From assembly GCA_014860005.1 (NCBI GenBank), contig JACZKP010000081.1:1-61679 (forward strand): a stretch of DNA of 61,679 nt, given 5' to 3'. Below the pieces are notes generated by a model. It worked only from the letters and a program-made list of their open reading frames with translations. It ran no database searches and was not told the DNA's origin. The translations under genes were made by a program, and so were the position numbers. The DNA comes from Verrucomicrobiota bacterium. GTDB lineage: Bacteria; Verrucomicrobiota; Verrucomicrobiae; Limisphaerales; UBA11358. The first letter of the stretch is position 1; each line of letters begins with the position of its first letter. Below, in pieces: positions 17,623 through 25,500 of this stretch.

Positions 17623-18102
17623 ATGAACAGCGAAGAATCAACTCTCAAAAGGCGCAGCTACCCCTACCTTCTGTGTGGGGTCGTCCTTTCCATGCTCATT
17701 GCACTCTCCGTTAGTTTTTTGGGTGCTCTTGTATGGAAGGGAGCACCCCCTTACATCGTGTGGGGTGGATTTGCAGGTTTGATCGCTACCACGCTCACGA
17801 GCTTCTGGATTTTTTGGCGATGTCCATCTAGCTCACGCGCGATTAAGATCGTCTGTCTGGTCCTATTTCTCTTTAACAGTGTGGAGACCATAGGCTGTAT
17901 GTGGAGCGTGTGCTCTGGCGCGTTAAAAAAAAGAAATGAACTCGACACGCCAAGCAAGGCACCGGCGGTGCCAATGAAAAGAGACGCTGGCTCCGGGGCG
18001 GTTTCCCAACTTCGCCACGAGATGGTTGGAGAAGACTGGCTTCGTTCCAATAAGCCGAGTCGGCAGGTTGAAATGCCCAATGTTGCCGCCAATTGCGGCT
18101 GA
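17623..18102 (+). CDS. Small membrane protein, unknown
   Basis: 159 aa from ATG 17623 (GTG 17608 is an alternative). Three hydrophobic segments (about residues 15-38, 45-64 and 77-100) are followed by a polar tail of about 60 residues that seems disordered. Base composition is lower in GC than the neighbours, and the surroundings are repeat-rich, so this may be an acquired gene. No family recognised and no Shine-Dalgarno sequence evident. Confidence 0.4.
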   Translation: MNSEESTLKRRSYPYLLCGVVLSMLIALSVSFLGALVWKGAPPYIVWGGFAGLIATTLTSFWIFWRCPSSSRAIKIVCLVLFLFNSVETIGCMWSVCSGALKKRNELDTPSKAPAVPMKRDAGSGAVSQLRHEMVGEDWLRSNKPSRQVEMPNVAANCG

Positions 18103-18246
18103 CTCAGGTCCAATATCAGCCGTTTGGCCCGCAGCCAATCGCCGAATGCTTTCAGAGTTGTCGGAATGGCTTTCTGCCTCTGCGCTGCGTCGAAATGTGA
18201 GCGCGTGAACCATGTATTTTACGTTGTGCAAAACCCAACCGTCGTA

Positions 18247-18385
18247 TCCCGCTGGGAGCGGGAGAATTGAAGCCAGACTCACTGCAAATCGAGCGATGCA
18301 CATTTCTGGATGAACAACGGACTACATGAAACGCGCGAAAGCTATTCCCTCTCCCAGCGGGAGAGGGTAAGGGTGAGGGAGAACC
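18247..18385. repeat. Palindromic words upstream of the DUF559 gene
   Basis: Two hairpins: TCCCGCT GGG AGCGGGA (18247-18263), and CCCTCTCCC AGC GGGAGAGGG (18347-18367) followed by TAAGGGTGAGGGAGAACC (18368-18385). The second block recurs almost intact at 18964-19008 beyond the gene. Confidence 0.8.
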
Positions 18386-18407
18386 GTAAGAGTCTCATGC
18401 GTCGGCC

Positions 18408-18830
18408 ATGTTGAAGCAACCACCGAGAACAACCCGTATAGCCCGCAACTTGCGCAAGCGTGAGTCGTGGGGCGAGCGTCTGATGTGGTCCTGGCTGCGC
18501 GATCACCGCTTTGCCGATTACAAGTTTCGACGCCAACACCCGATTGGTCCCCACGTTCTGGATTTCTTCTGCAACGAAGCGAAGCTCGATGTCGAAGTGG
18601 ACGGCTTCCAACACGGCACACCGGAGCACAAGGCGTCCGATACGGAGCGGGACGCATTTCTGGAATCAAAAGGCATCAAGGTGCTTCGATTTTGGAGTTC
18701 GCGTTTGAGGAAGGACAAGGAAAGGATTCGCGCCACAATCTGGCGAACCTTGCAGGAGCGTGCGCCCCGACCGATACCAGAGTATTGCAGACCGGGTGTG
18801 GCGGGCGGGCAAAAGAATCGTGGACCATGA
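18408..18830 (+). CDS. DUF559 protein, restriction-endonuclease-like fold
   Basis: 140 aa. The N-terminus (RIARNLRKRESWGERLMWSWLRD) and the nuclease-like core match DUF559, related to very-short-patch repair (Vsr) and PD-(D/E)xK nucleases: FRRQHPIGPHVLDFFC supplies the Asp, LDVEVDGFQH the ExD-type acidic pair, and RDAFLESKGIKVLRFW the closing strand. Function is unproven; DNA-end cleavage or repair is the usual proposal. The gene is bracketed by nearly identical palindromic blocks (18347-18385 and 18964-19008), an arrangement typical of DUF559 genes in other bacteria as I recall it, which suggests it travels with these repeats. The last 20 residues run into flanking sequence and may not be native. 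Confidence 0.82.
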   Translation: MLKQPPRTTRIARNLRKRESWGERLMWSWLRDHRFADYKFRRQHPIGPHVLDFFCNEAKLDVEVDGFQHGTPEHKASDTERDAFLESKGIKVLRFWSSRLRKDKERIRATIWRTLQERAPRPIPEYCRPGVAGGQKNRGP

Positions 18831-18860
18831 GCATTTCCGCGCACTCTCCCTCTCCCCGGC

Positions 18861-19008
18861 CCTCTCCCGCGGGGAGAGGTAGAATTGTTCACAGGGCTTT
18901 TTGGAATCGCGAGTCTGTCGTATCCGGAATTTGCTGCTGAACACTGGAGAGGATCGAATGCTGTCCCCTCTCCCAGCGGGTGAGGGATCAAGGGTGAGGG
19001 AGAACCGC
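18861..19008. repeat. Palindromic words downstream of the DUF559 gene
   Basis: A hairpin CCTCTCCC GC GGGGAGAGG (18861-18879) and, about 85 nt on, a second copy of the upstream block: CCCCTCTCCCAGCGGGTGAGGG then AAGGGTGAGGGAGAACCG (18964-19008). Together with 18347-18385 these form direct repeats around the DUF559 gene. Confidence 0.8.
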
Positions 19009-19099
19009 ACGCTCAAGCACTGTGTCCGCATTGCGGAGTGCGGGGAGAGATTACTCCCGACGAAGGGTTTGCGCTTTGAACCCCGAAACCGGTGTGGCT

Positions 19100-19238
19100 G
19101 TAGTGGCACGGGCGTCTCGCCCATGCGTTTCGCTTCGAACGGGCCAGAGGCCCGTGCCACTACGCGCATCGGGACCGTGAACCGCAAGGGCGTAATGCCG
19201 GTTTTCCAACCGGCGCACGCGCCGACTGGAAAGTCGGC
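19100..19238. repeat. Cluster of REP-like palindromes
   Basis: GTAGTGGCACGGGC (19100-19113) and its perfect complement (19150-19163) form one inverted repeat with a 36-nt loop. Two further 7-bp hairpins follow: GCCGGTT TTCC AACCGGC (19197-19214) and GCCGACT GGAA AGTCGGC (19221-19238). The 700 bases from 18831 to 19542 hold no credible gene. Confidence 0.8.
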
Positions 19239-19473
19239 GTCACGGACAGGCGGTCCATGGCAAAGAAGGGTGTTGCGGCAAGGCGACGTGCCGCCCGTTA
19301 TTTGAACTGCGGCCGCTTCCCCGGAGTGGGAGCGTTGGGTGTTCAGAGTTTTTCCAACGCGAGCCACTTTTGTCTCCGTGAGCGCGGGGTGCGAAATCAA
19401 GGCCGACGCGGGCGGTCTGGTAGTGTCCAACCCAGAATAAAAGAATCAGCGACCCGTCGCGCAACTGCGCTTT

Positions 19474-19506
19474 GCTTTCAAGTTGCTTTCAAGTTGCTTT
19501 CCAGTT
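19474..19506 (+). promoter_or_regulatory. Three 11-bp direct repeats upstream of the ferredoxin/PAS/phosphatase operon
   Basis: GCTTTCAAGTT, GCTTTCAAGTT and GCTTTCCAGTT lie head to tail, one helical turn each, ending 36 nt before the first ATG (19543). The spacing would place repeated sites on one face of the DNA, as for a transcription factor, but no regulator is known and slippage is an alternative. Confidence 0.4.
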
Positions 19507-19542
19507 TTGCCAGCGCGCCGGATCGGCTACGCTGCCGTCGCG

Positions 19543-19806
19543 ATGAGTGACCGGCAAACGCTTTACCTCTGCATGGGCTCGGCGTGCCACCAATTGGGTG
19601 GCTACCGCCTGCTCCCGTTGCTGGAGTCGTTGCGCGACCAGCACGGTCTCAACGGCCGGCTCGACATCAAAGGTGCGTTCTGCCTCGAAACCTGTCAGCA
19701 GGGCCGCTCGTTGAAATTCGGCGATCGCGTGTTCACCGGCTTGAGCGAGGAAAACCTCGAACAGTTGTTCGCACGCGAAATCGTTCCGCAGCTTCGTCCC
19801 GTTTGA
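19543..19806 (+). CDS. Thioredoxin-like [2Fe-2S] ferredoxin
   Basis: 87 aa from ATG 19543. The four cluster ligands follow the NuoE/thioredoxin-ferredoxin pattern: Cys-x4-Cys in LCMGSACHQ and Cys-x3-Cys in FCLETCQQG. Such small proteins carry electrons for hydrogenases or NADH-linked complexes, or act as a domain of NuoE. Here it opens a three-gene run with a PAS protein (1-nt gap) and a SpoIIE-type phosphatase. The same trio is known to me next to [FeFe]-hydrogenase subunits in anaerobes, but no hydrogenase gene follows in this window. Confidence 0.87.
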   Translation: MSDRQTLYLCMGSACHQLGGYRLLPLLESLRDQHGLNGRLDIKGAFCLETCQQGRSLKFGDRVFTGLSEENLEQLFAREIVPQLRPV

Positions 19807-19807
19807 T

Positions 19808-20311
19808 ATGGAAACCACCACCACTCTCTGGAAACTGCTTTGGGATTTCGACCCCAACGGCCTGCTCGTGCTGGACGGGCGATTGAACGTCATCCTGGTC
19901 AACCCGGCCTTCTGCCGCATGCTCAAGGCGGACGCGGAATCGCTCCTCGGACGCAGCGCCGCCGACGTATTGGGCGACGTGACGGAGTTTCAACGTGCGC
20001 TGGCTGGGCGCGAAAAAATTGTGGGCATCGAGCGCGAGTATCCCCGCTACGACCTCTACGTGCGCAAGGTGATTTTTCCCATTCCCGACGAGAACATTGT
20101 GGCGGGCATTTTTGTGGACCTGACCACGGAATGGAAACACGAGCAGGAATTGCTGCGACTGAAACACGAAGCGATTCAGGAGGTGCGCCAGGTGGTGGAC
20201 AATCAAATGCGCGTGGCCCAGGAGATCGCGGGTCTGCTCGGCGAAACCACGGCGGAAACCAAGGTCAGCCTGCTCCGCCTGCTGGAAATGCTTGGCCGTG
20301 AAAAAGGCTGA
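19808..20311 (+). CDS. PAS-domain sensor protein without output domain
   Basis: 167 aa. A single PAS fold spans about residues 8-108 (WDFDPNGLLVLDGRLNVILVNPAFCRML, ending FPIPDENIVAGIFVDLT), followed by a coiled-coil or helical tail (WKHEQELLRLKHEAIQEVRQVV) of the kind that normally connects to a kinase. No kinase domain is present; the protein ends after the helix. It probably senses redox state or a ligand and passes the signal to the downstream phosphatase, whose start overlaps this gene. One nt separates it from the ferredoxin gene. Confidence 0.82.
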   Translation: METTTTLWKLLWDFDPNGLLVLDGRLNVILVNPAFCRMLKADAESLLGRSAADVLGDVTEFQRALAGREKIVGIEREYPRYDLYVRKVIFPIPDENIVAGIFVDLTTEWKHEQELLRLKHEAIQEVRQVVDNQMRVAQEIAGLLGETTAETKVSLLRLLEMLGREKG

Positions 20312-21473
20312 ACCGGAAATCTTCTACGACACGCACACCATCAGCCTCAACCACGCGGGCGAGGAATTGTGCGGCGATCAGGTCAAAGTCTTGCGCACCC
20401 CGGACCGAACGCTCGTCGTCCTGTCAGACGGACTGGGCAGCGGCGTCAAAGCCAACATCCTCGCCCGTCTGACGACCGAGATTCTGCTCACGATGCTGCG
20501 CGAGAATGTGCCGTTGCAGGATGTGCTGGAAACCGTGGTCGGCACGCTGCCCACCTGCAAGGTGCGGCAGATCGCCTACGCCGCATTCGTCGTGGTGGAG
20601 ATCAATCATGCCACCCGGCAGTTTCGCATCATCAACTTCGATTGTCCGCCGGCGTTTCTGTTGCGACAAGGTCACGTGGTGCCGATGCCGCCGAGCGTGG
20701 AGACCATCCTGGGCCGCGACCTGCGACTCTGCGAAGGCACGCTGGAGCGCGGCGACTTTATCGGCATCCTGAGTGACGGCGTGACTTACGCCGGCATGGG
20801 TACGACGATGAATTTCGGCTGGGGCTGGGAACAAATCGGCGACTATCTGGAGGAATCGGCCCGCGTGCCGCCCGCGTCCGCCGAGGTGTTGGTGCGCAAA
20901 GTGATGGCCCGGACGGAATCGCTCTACGGTGGTTCGCCGGGCGACGATGCCACTTTGGTGGGCATTCTGGCGCGCCGACCAAACCGGCTCATGGTGTTCA
21001 CCGGTCCGCCGATGGACAAGCGCCTGGATGAACGTTGCGTGGAGCGGTTATGCGAATTTGAGGGGCGCAAGGTGGTGTGCGGCGGCACGACCGGCAACAT
21101 CGTGGCCGAGCACCTGGGCGAAATCGTGGACCTGGACCTAACCACCATTCGCGAGGACGTGCCGCCCATCGGCTCGTTGTCCAGCATTGATCTGATGACT
21201 GAAGGCATCCTGACGCTGGCCAAGACGCTGCGGCTGCTGAAGGAAAGCCGGGGCGACTTGCGACGCGTACCGCTGGACCGCAATGGCGCGACGCTGCTGA
21301 CACGGGAATTCTTGCGCGCGGACTCCATTTTCTTCCTGGCCGGCGAACAGGTGAATCCGTTCTACCAGAATCCACTGCTGCCCCGGAACATCTCCATTCG
21401 GCACAGCCTCATTGAACAGATCGTGGAAACCTTGCGAAGCCACCACAAGGATGTGACGGTGGAGTGGTGTTAA
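20298..21473 (+). CDS. SpoIIE/PP2C-type serine phosphatase
   Basis: 391 aa from GTG 20298 (TTG 20292 possible); it overlaps the PAS gene by 14 nt. Metal-binding acidic residues of the PPM fold are visible in VLSDGLGSG, GILSDGVTYAG and GDDATLVGI. After about residue 230 there is an extra domain (RPNRLMVFTGPPMDKRLDERC... to the end) of about 160 aa with a VVCGGTTGNIVAEHLG stretch, found in the phosphatases that accompany [FeFe]-hydrogenase and ferredoxin clusters. It should dephosphorylate a protein partner in response to the PAS sensor. No kinase or anti-sigma partner is adjacent. Confidence 0.87.
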   Translation: MKKAEPEIFYDTHTISLNHAGEELCGDQVKVLRTPDRTLVVLSDGLGSGVKANILARLTTEILLTMLRENVPLQDVLETVVGTLPTCKVRQIAYAAFVVVEINHATRQFRIINFDCPPAFLLRQGHVVPMPPSVETILGRDLRLCEGTLERGDFIGILSDGVTYAGMGTTMNFGWGWEQIGDYLEESARVPPASAEVLVRKVMARTESLYGGSPGDDATLVGILARRPNRLMVFTGPPMDKRLDERCVERLCEFEGRKVVCGGTTGNIVAEHLGEIVDLDLTTIREDVPPIGSLSSIDLMTEGILTLAKTLRLLKESRGDLRRVPLDRNGATLLTREFLRADSIFFLAGEQVNPFYQNPLLPRNISIRHSLIEQIVETLRSHHKDVTVEWC

Positions 21474-21527
21474 CCGTATTGTGGCAGGCAGGGTGTTTCC
21501 CGCTGACAACTACGGTTCTCCCAAGTC

Positions 21528-22637
21528 CTACTTCAAATTCTGCGGATTCAGCGGCTTCAAATCCTTCGGCAGGAACAGGCCATCTTTACGAATGAGTTCG
21601 CCGTCAAACCACACTTCACCGCCGCCCCAGTCCTTGCGCTGGATGAGCACCATGTCCCAATGCACCGCGCTACGGTTGCCGTTGTCGCAGATTTCGTAAG
21701 CCTGCCCGGGCGTGAAGTGCAGCGAGCCGGCGATCTTCTCGTCGAAGAGGATGTCGCACATCGGATTCAGGATGTAAGGATTGAAGCCGAGTGCGAACTC
21801 CCCCACGTAACGCGCGCCGGGGTCGGTATCCAGAATCTCATTCAGGCGCTTCGTGTTGTTGCTCGTGGCTTTGATGACCTTGCCATCCTTGAATTCGAGC
21901 CGCACGTTTTCAAACTTCGTCCCCGAATAGATCGTGGGGGTGTTGAATTGAATGACGCCGTTGACGGAGTTTTTTACCGGACAGGAGAACACTTCGCCAT
22001 CGGGAATGTTGAGCAGGCCCTCGCACATCTTGGCGCCAATGTCTTTGATGCTGAAAGTGAGGTCCGTGCCCGGTGCCTTCAGATGAACCTGATCGGCCTT
22101 CTTCATGCGGCGGTAAAGCGGGACCATCGCCTTGGCCATCTTGCGGTAATCCAGCGTGCAAACGTCGAAGTACAGATTCTCGAACGCCTCGGTGCTCATG
22201 CCGGCGCTTTGCGCCATGCTCGGCGAGGGCCAGCGCAACACGCACCAGCGGGTCTTGTTCACCCGGAAATTCAACACGGGTCGCGTGAGGCGCGCGTAAA
22301 GTGACATGCGGTCGGCGGGCACATCCGAGTTCTCGCTGATGTTGGGTGAACCGCGCAGGGCGAGATAGACCTGCACCTTCCTCATCCGCGCCAGTTCCAG
22401 GTCGCGGATCAGCGCGGCGTGTTTCTCGTTGGTATCGCGCAGGATTTCGCGGGTGACGCGCGTGTGGCGCACTTCCACCAATGGGATGCCGCGCGCCGCC
22501 CGCACCGCGCGCATCAGCTCGACGGTGAATTCATCCGGCACGTCAATCATGTCCAACAGCACGTGGTCACCCGGTTTGACGCGGGTGGAGTATTGCACGA
22601 GCAGGCGGGCCAGTTTGGTGTAACGCGGATCGGTCAT
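21528..22637 (-). CDS. Aminopeptidase, M29 family
   Basis: 369 aa. The start MTDPRYTKLARLLVQYSTRVKPGDHVLL is the family N-terminus. Metal-site residues fall in IPDGEVFSCP (Glu), GARYVGEFALG (Glu) and the C-terminal LHFTPGQAYE and AVHWDMV (His, Asp). M29 enzymes are cytoplasmic metal-dependent aminopeptidases with broad specificity. Length is about normal (usually 370-410). It converges with the phosphatase operon, whose stop is 55 nt away, and is divergent from the secreted repeat protein with 88 nt between starts. Confidence 0.9.
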   Translation of the reverse strand: MTDPRYTKLARLLVQYSTRVKPGDHVLLDMIDVPDEFTVELMRAVRAARGIPLVEVRHTRVTREILRDTNEKHAALIRDLELARMRKVQVYLALRGSPNISENSDVPADRMSLYARLTRPVLNFRVNKTRWCVLRWPSPSMAQSAGMSTEAFENLYFDVCTLDYRKMAKAMVPLYRRMKKADQVHLKAPGTDLTFSIKDIGAKMCEGLLNIPDGEVFSCPVKNSVNGVIQFNTPTIYSGTKFENVRLEFKDGKVIKATSNNTKRLNEILDTDPGARYVGEFALGFNPYILNPMCDILFDEKIAGSLHFTPGQAYEICDNGNRSAVHWDMVLIQRKDWGGGEVWFDGELIRKDGLFLPKDLKPLNPQNLK

Positions 22638-22725
22638 AACGAGCGCAAGGCTAATCAGGAATCAGCCGTTGTCGAGCGGACTTGTTGCGCTTGTCCCGGC
22701 GCGGATTTCTGGTAGTACCCCCGGC

Positions 22726-24582
22726 GTGAAATTCAACTTATTGATCTGTTTGTGCGCATTGCTGCTCGTGAAGGCCGTGCAAGGCCAGACCACCGCGTTC
22801 ACGTATCAAGGCCGGCTCACGGAAGCCGGCGCGCCGGCGAACGGGAATTACGATTTGCGCTTCGCGCTCTACAATGCCAGCAGCGGGGGCAACCTGGTCG
22901 CGGCGCCACTCACCAACAGCGCGGTGACCGTCGGCAACGGCCTCTTTCTCGTGACCCTGGATTTTGGCGGGGCGGCCTTTCATGGCAGTGGCCGCTGGCT
23001 GGAGGTCGGGGTGCGTGGCGCCGGCAGTCTTGGGGCGTTTAACATTCTTGCGCCGCGGCAGGCGTTCACAGCGACGCCGTATGCCATTGAGGCCGTGAAT
23101 GCGCTTACGGCATCAAATCTCAGCGGTACTCTGCCCGATGCGCGGCTTTCGACGAACGTGGCCCTGCTCAACACCAGCGTCGTCTTTACCGGCAGCGTGA
23201 CCGCCACCCAATTTAACGGGAGCGGGGTCGGGCTTGCGAATGTGCCTGCCGCCAGCTTGAACGGCACACTGCCCGACGCGCGGCTCTCCTCCAATGTGGC
23301 ACTGCTCAACGGCCCGGCGAATTTCTTGGGGAATGTTTCCGCACCGCAGTTCGCGGGCAACGGCACCGGCCTGACCAATGTGCCGGGAAGAATCTTTGAC
23401 ACCATTCCGACGGCGTCGGCGATTCAAGCGGTGCCCAACACCGGATACCTGGCTACCAATGACACGGCTGCGGTGGTCGTGACCCTGCCGGCCACTTTGC
23501 GTGTGGGCGAAACAGTGCGGGTGTCCGCCAGCGGTGCGGCTGGTTGGATCGTCGCGCAGAACACCAACCAGTCCATTCTCGTTGGCAACCTGCTCGACAG
23601 CATCGGCCTGACATGGACTCCGCGTGACGTGGTCCGAAGCTGGCGGGCGGTGGCGTCTTCGCTGGATGGCAAGAAACTGGTGGCGGCGGTCAACGGCGGC
23701 CAGATTTATACTTCCACCAATTCCGGAGCCACATGGACCGCGCGCGATTTCAACCGCAGTTGGGTGGCGACGGCATCGTCGGGCGACGGCACCAAACTGT
23801 TCGCGGCGGTCAGCAGCGGGCGGCTCTATATCTCGACCGATTCCGGGGTTTCATGGACGCCGCGGGACGCGAACCGAAGCTGGACCTCGGTGGCTTCATC
23901 CTTTGACGGGGCGAATCTTGTCGCCACCGTCAATAGCGGACAGGTTTTCACCTCAACGGACTCCGGCGGCTCCTGGACGCCGCGGGAGAACACTCGCTTC
24001 TGGGTGGCGGTGGCCTCATCGGCCAATGGCCAGCGTTTGGTGGCCGCGGTTCAGGGTGGACAGCTTTATACCTCGACCAATGCCGGCGCACTCTGGATTC
24101 CGCGCGAAAGTAATCGCGCTTGGTCGGCGGTCGCCTCCTCGGCAGACGGCAGCCTTCTGATCGCCGCCGTCAATAACGGGCAGCTCTACGCATCGCGAGA
24201 TGCGGGCACGAACTGGGTGGTTACCGGCCCCTCGATGGCGGCCAGTTGGAGTTCCGTGGCTTGTTCCGCCGACGGCGCGCGGATAGCCGCCGTGGTCAAC
24301 GGAGGTGGCATTTATATTTCCACGGATTCGGGGGCGACTTGGACGACGCGCGCGGGATTACCCAGCGCGAACTGGCTGGGGGTGGCTTGTTCCGGCGACG
24401 CCTCCACCTTGGTTGCCGCGCCATCTGCCAACCAGCTTTATGTTTCCTCCCAGGCCACCACAACCTCACCCGGCACTGCGGGATTCTTGAGCGGCACCCG
24501 CCTGTCTTCCGTCGAGCTGCAGCACATCGGCGGCGGGGTGTTCATGCCAATTGGTTTTGTCGGCACGATTCGAGCGCATTAG
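22726..24582 (+). CDS. Secreted beta-propeller-like protein with seven 40-residue repeats
   Basis: 618 aa from GTG 22726 (signal peptide LLICLCALLLVKAVQGQ). Residues about 20-230 form an N-terminal domain beginning FTYQGRLTEAG, seen at the start of many secreted Verrucomicrobiota proteins, with two GTLPDARLS(T/S)NVALLN repeats. From about residue 290 seven units of about 40 residues follow, each SxTPRxxxRSWxxVASSxDGxxLxAAVxxGxxYxSTxSGA, the BNR/Asp-box (sortilin-like) pattern that builds a seven-bladed propeller. The C-terminus is short. Ligand unknown. The GTG has no strong ribosome binding site. Confidence 0.75.
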   Translation: MKFNLLICLCALLLVKAVQGQTTAFTYQGRLTEAGAPANGNYDLRFALYNASSGGNLVAAPLTNSAVTVGNGLFLVTLDFGGAAFHGSGRWLEVGVRGAGSLGAFNILAPRQAFTATPYAIEAVNALTASNLSGTLPDARLSTNVALLNTSVVFTGSVTATQFNGSGVGLANVPAASLNGTLPDARLSSNVALLNGPANFLGNVSAPQFAGNGTGLTNVPGRIFDTIPTASAIQAVPNTGYLATNDTAAVVVTLPATLRVGETVRVSASGAAGWIVAQNTNQSILVGNLLDSIGLTWTPRDVVRSWRAVASSLDGKKLVAAVNGGQIYTSTNSGATWTARDFNRSWVATASSGDGTKLFAAVSSGRLYISTDSGVSWTPRDANRSWTSVASSFDGANLVATVNSGQVFTSTDSGGSWTPRENTRFWVAVASSANGQRLVAAVQGGQLYTSTNAGALWIPRESNRAWSAVASSADGSLLIAAVNNGQLYASRDAGTNWVVTGPSMAASWSSVACSADGARIAAVVNGGGIYISTDSGATWTTRAGLPSANWLGVACSGDASTLVAAPSANQLYVSSQATTTSPGTAGFLSGTRLSSVELQHIGGGVFMPIGFVGTIRAH

Positions 24583-24755
24583 CGACGCGAGAAAAACCTT
24601 TTCGTATTGGGTTACCAACCGAGGACCAGTCGGGTCACGCCGAGGGTGGCGGACCCCATTGACGAAGACAGTTTACTCCATACACTGCGCCCCGTTGACG
24701 CCCGGGGCGAAGGACTGGACTAAAGAATCAACAAGTTGCCTGAATCTCAAAAACC

Positions 24756-25301
24756 ATGGCCACTGAAGCGCTCGCCGCATGGCGGCAACAATTGCGGCCC
24801 GCCGCCGTTGGACTCATGCTCGCCGTGTTGACGCTCCTCTATGGGCAGGGACTGGGCATCCTTTTCGGCATCAATGAAGACAGCGTCAAGCAGCGGTTGA
24901 AGACTTCCGCGGAGGCTGTGCGGGATGCGGCATACAAGGGCGATGAGGCAGCGATCAAAGCCGTGCTCGACAAGTCCTGGGCCTACATGAAGCGGGCGCA
25001 TCTTCACGCGGGCGGCCTGGGCACCACGGCGATCGCGTTGATTCTGCTGCTGCCCATCGTGGGCGCATCCGCTTGGATCACCCGCATCGTCAGCCTGGCG
25101 CTGGGCGCTGGCGGGCTGGGCTATTCGATTTACTGGATGTGGGCGGGATTTCGTGCGCCTGGACTGGGCAGCACCGGCGCGGCAAAAGAATCTTTGGACT
25201 GGCTTGCCCTTCCCTCCTCGATTGCTTTCGTGCTGGCCACGATCTGGATGTTGGCCCTGTTGACGGTTGCCTGGCGGACTGGCAAGTCAGCGCAATCTTG
25301 A
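24756..25301 (+). CDS. Integral membrane protein, unknown
   Basis: 181 aa. Four membrane segments (about 17-36, 92-110, 112-131 and 150-172) with a soluble helical region between the first and second (DSVKQRLKTSAEAVRDAAYKGDEAAIKAV). No catalytic motif or family recognised. Stands alone, 173 nt after the repeat protein and before a palindrome at 25393-25454. Confidence 0.6.
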   Translation: MATEALAAWRQQLRPAAVGLMLAVLTLLYGQGLGILFGINEDSVKQRLKTSAEAVRDAAYKGDEAAIKAVLDKSWAYMKRAHLHAGGLGTTAIALILLLPIVGASAWITRIVSLALGAGGLGYSIYWMWAGFRAPGLGSTGAAKESLDWLALPSSIAFVLATIWMLALLTVAWRTGKSAQS

Positions 25302-25392
25302 TCCGTTGCACGAAGCGCCCTCTGAGAGTTTTGCTGGCTTCATCTGTCACCTTCAGTGCGCAGTTTTCATTTTGCGCGGCTGTGTGCGGAGC

Positions 25393-25454
25393 ACCAGCCG
25401 CAGCACGTTGAACGCAAGCACGCTGGTCGGGGATGCAAATCTGCTGCGGCTGGT
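25393..25454. repeat. 13-bp inverted repeat between convergent genes
   Basis: ACCAGCCGCAGCA (25393-25405) and its perfect complement TGCTGCGGCTGGT (25442-25454) lie between the converging membrane-protein and MFS genes, possibly a bidirectional transcription end. Confidence 0.65.
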
Positions 25455-25500
25455 CGGGACGACACAGCCGCGCTCCGGGCCAGAATGGGAATTGCTGCCT

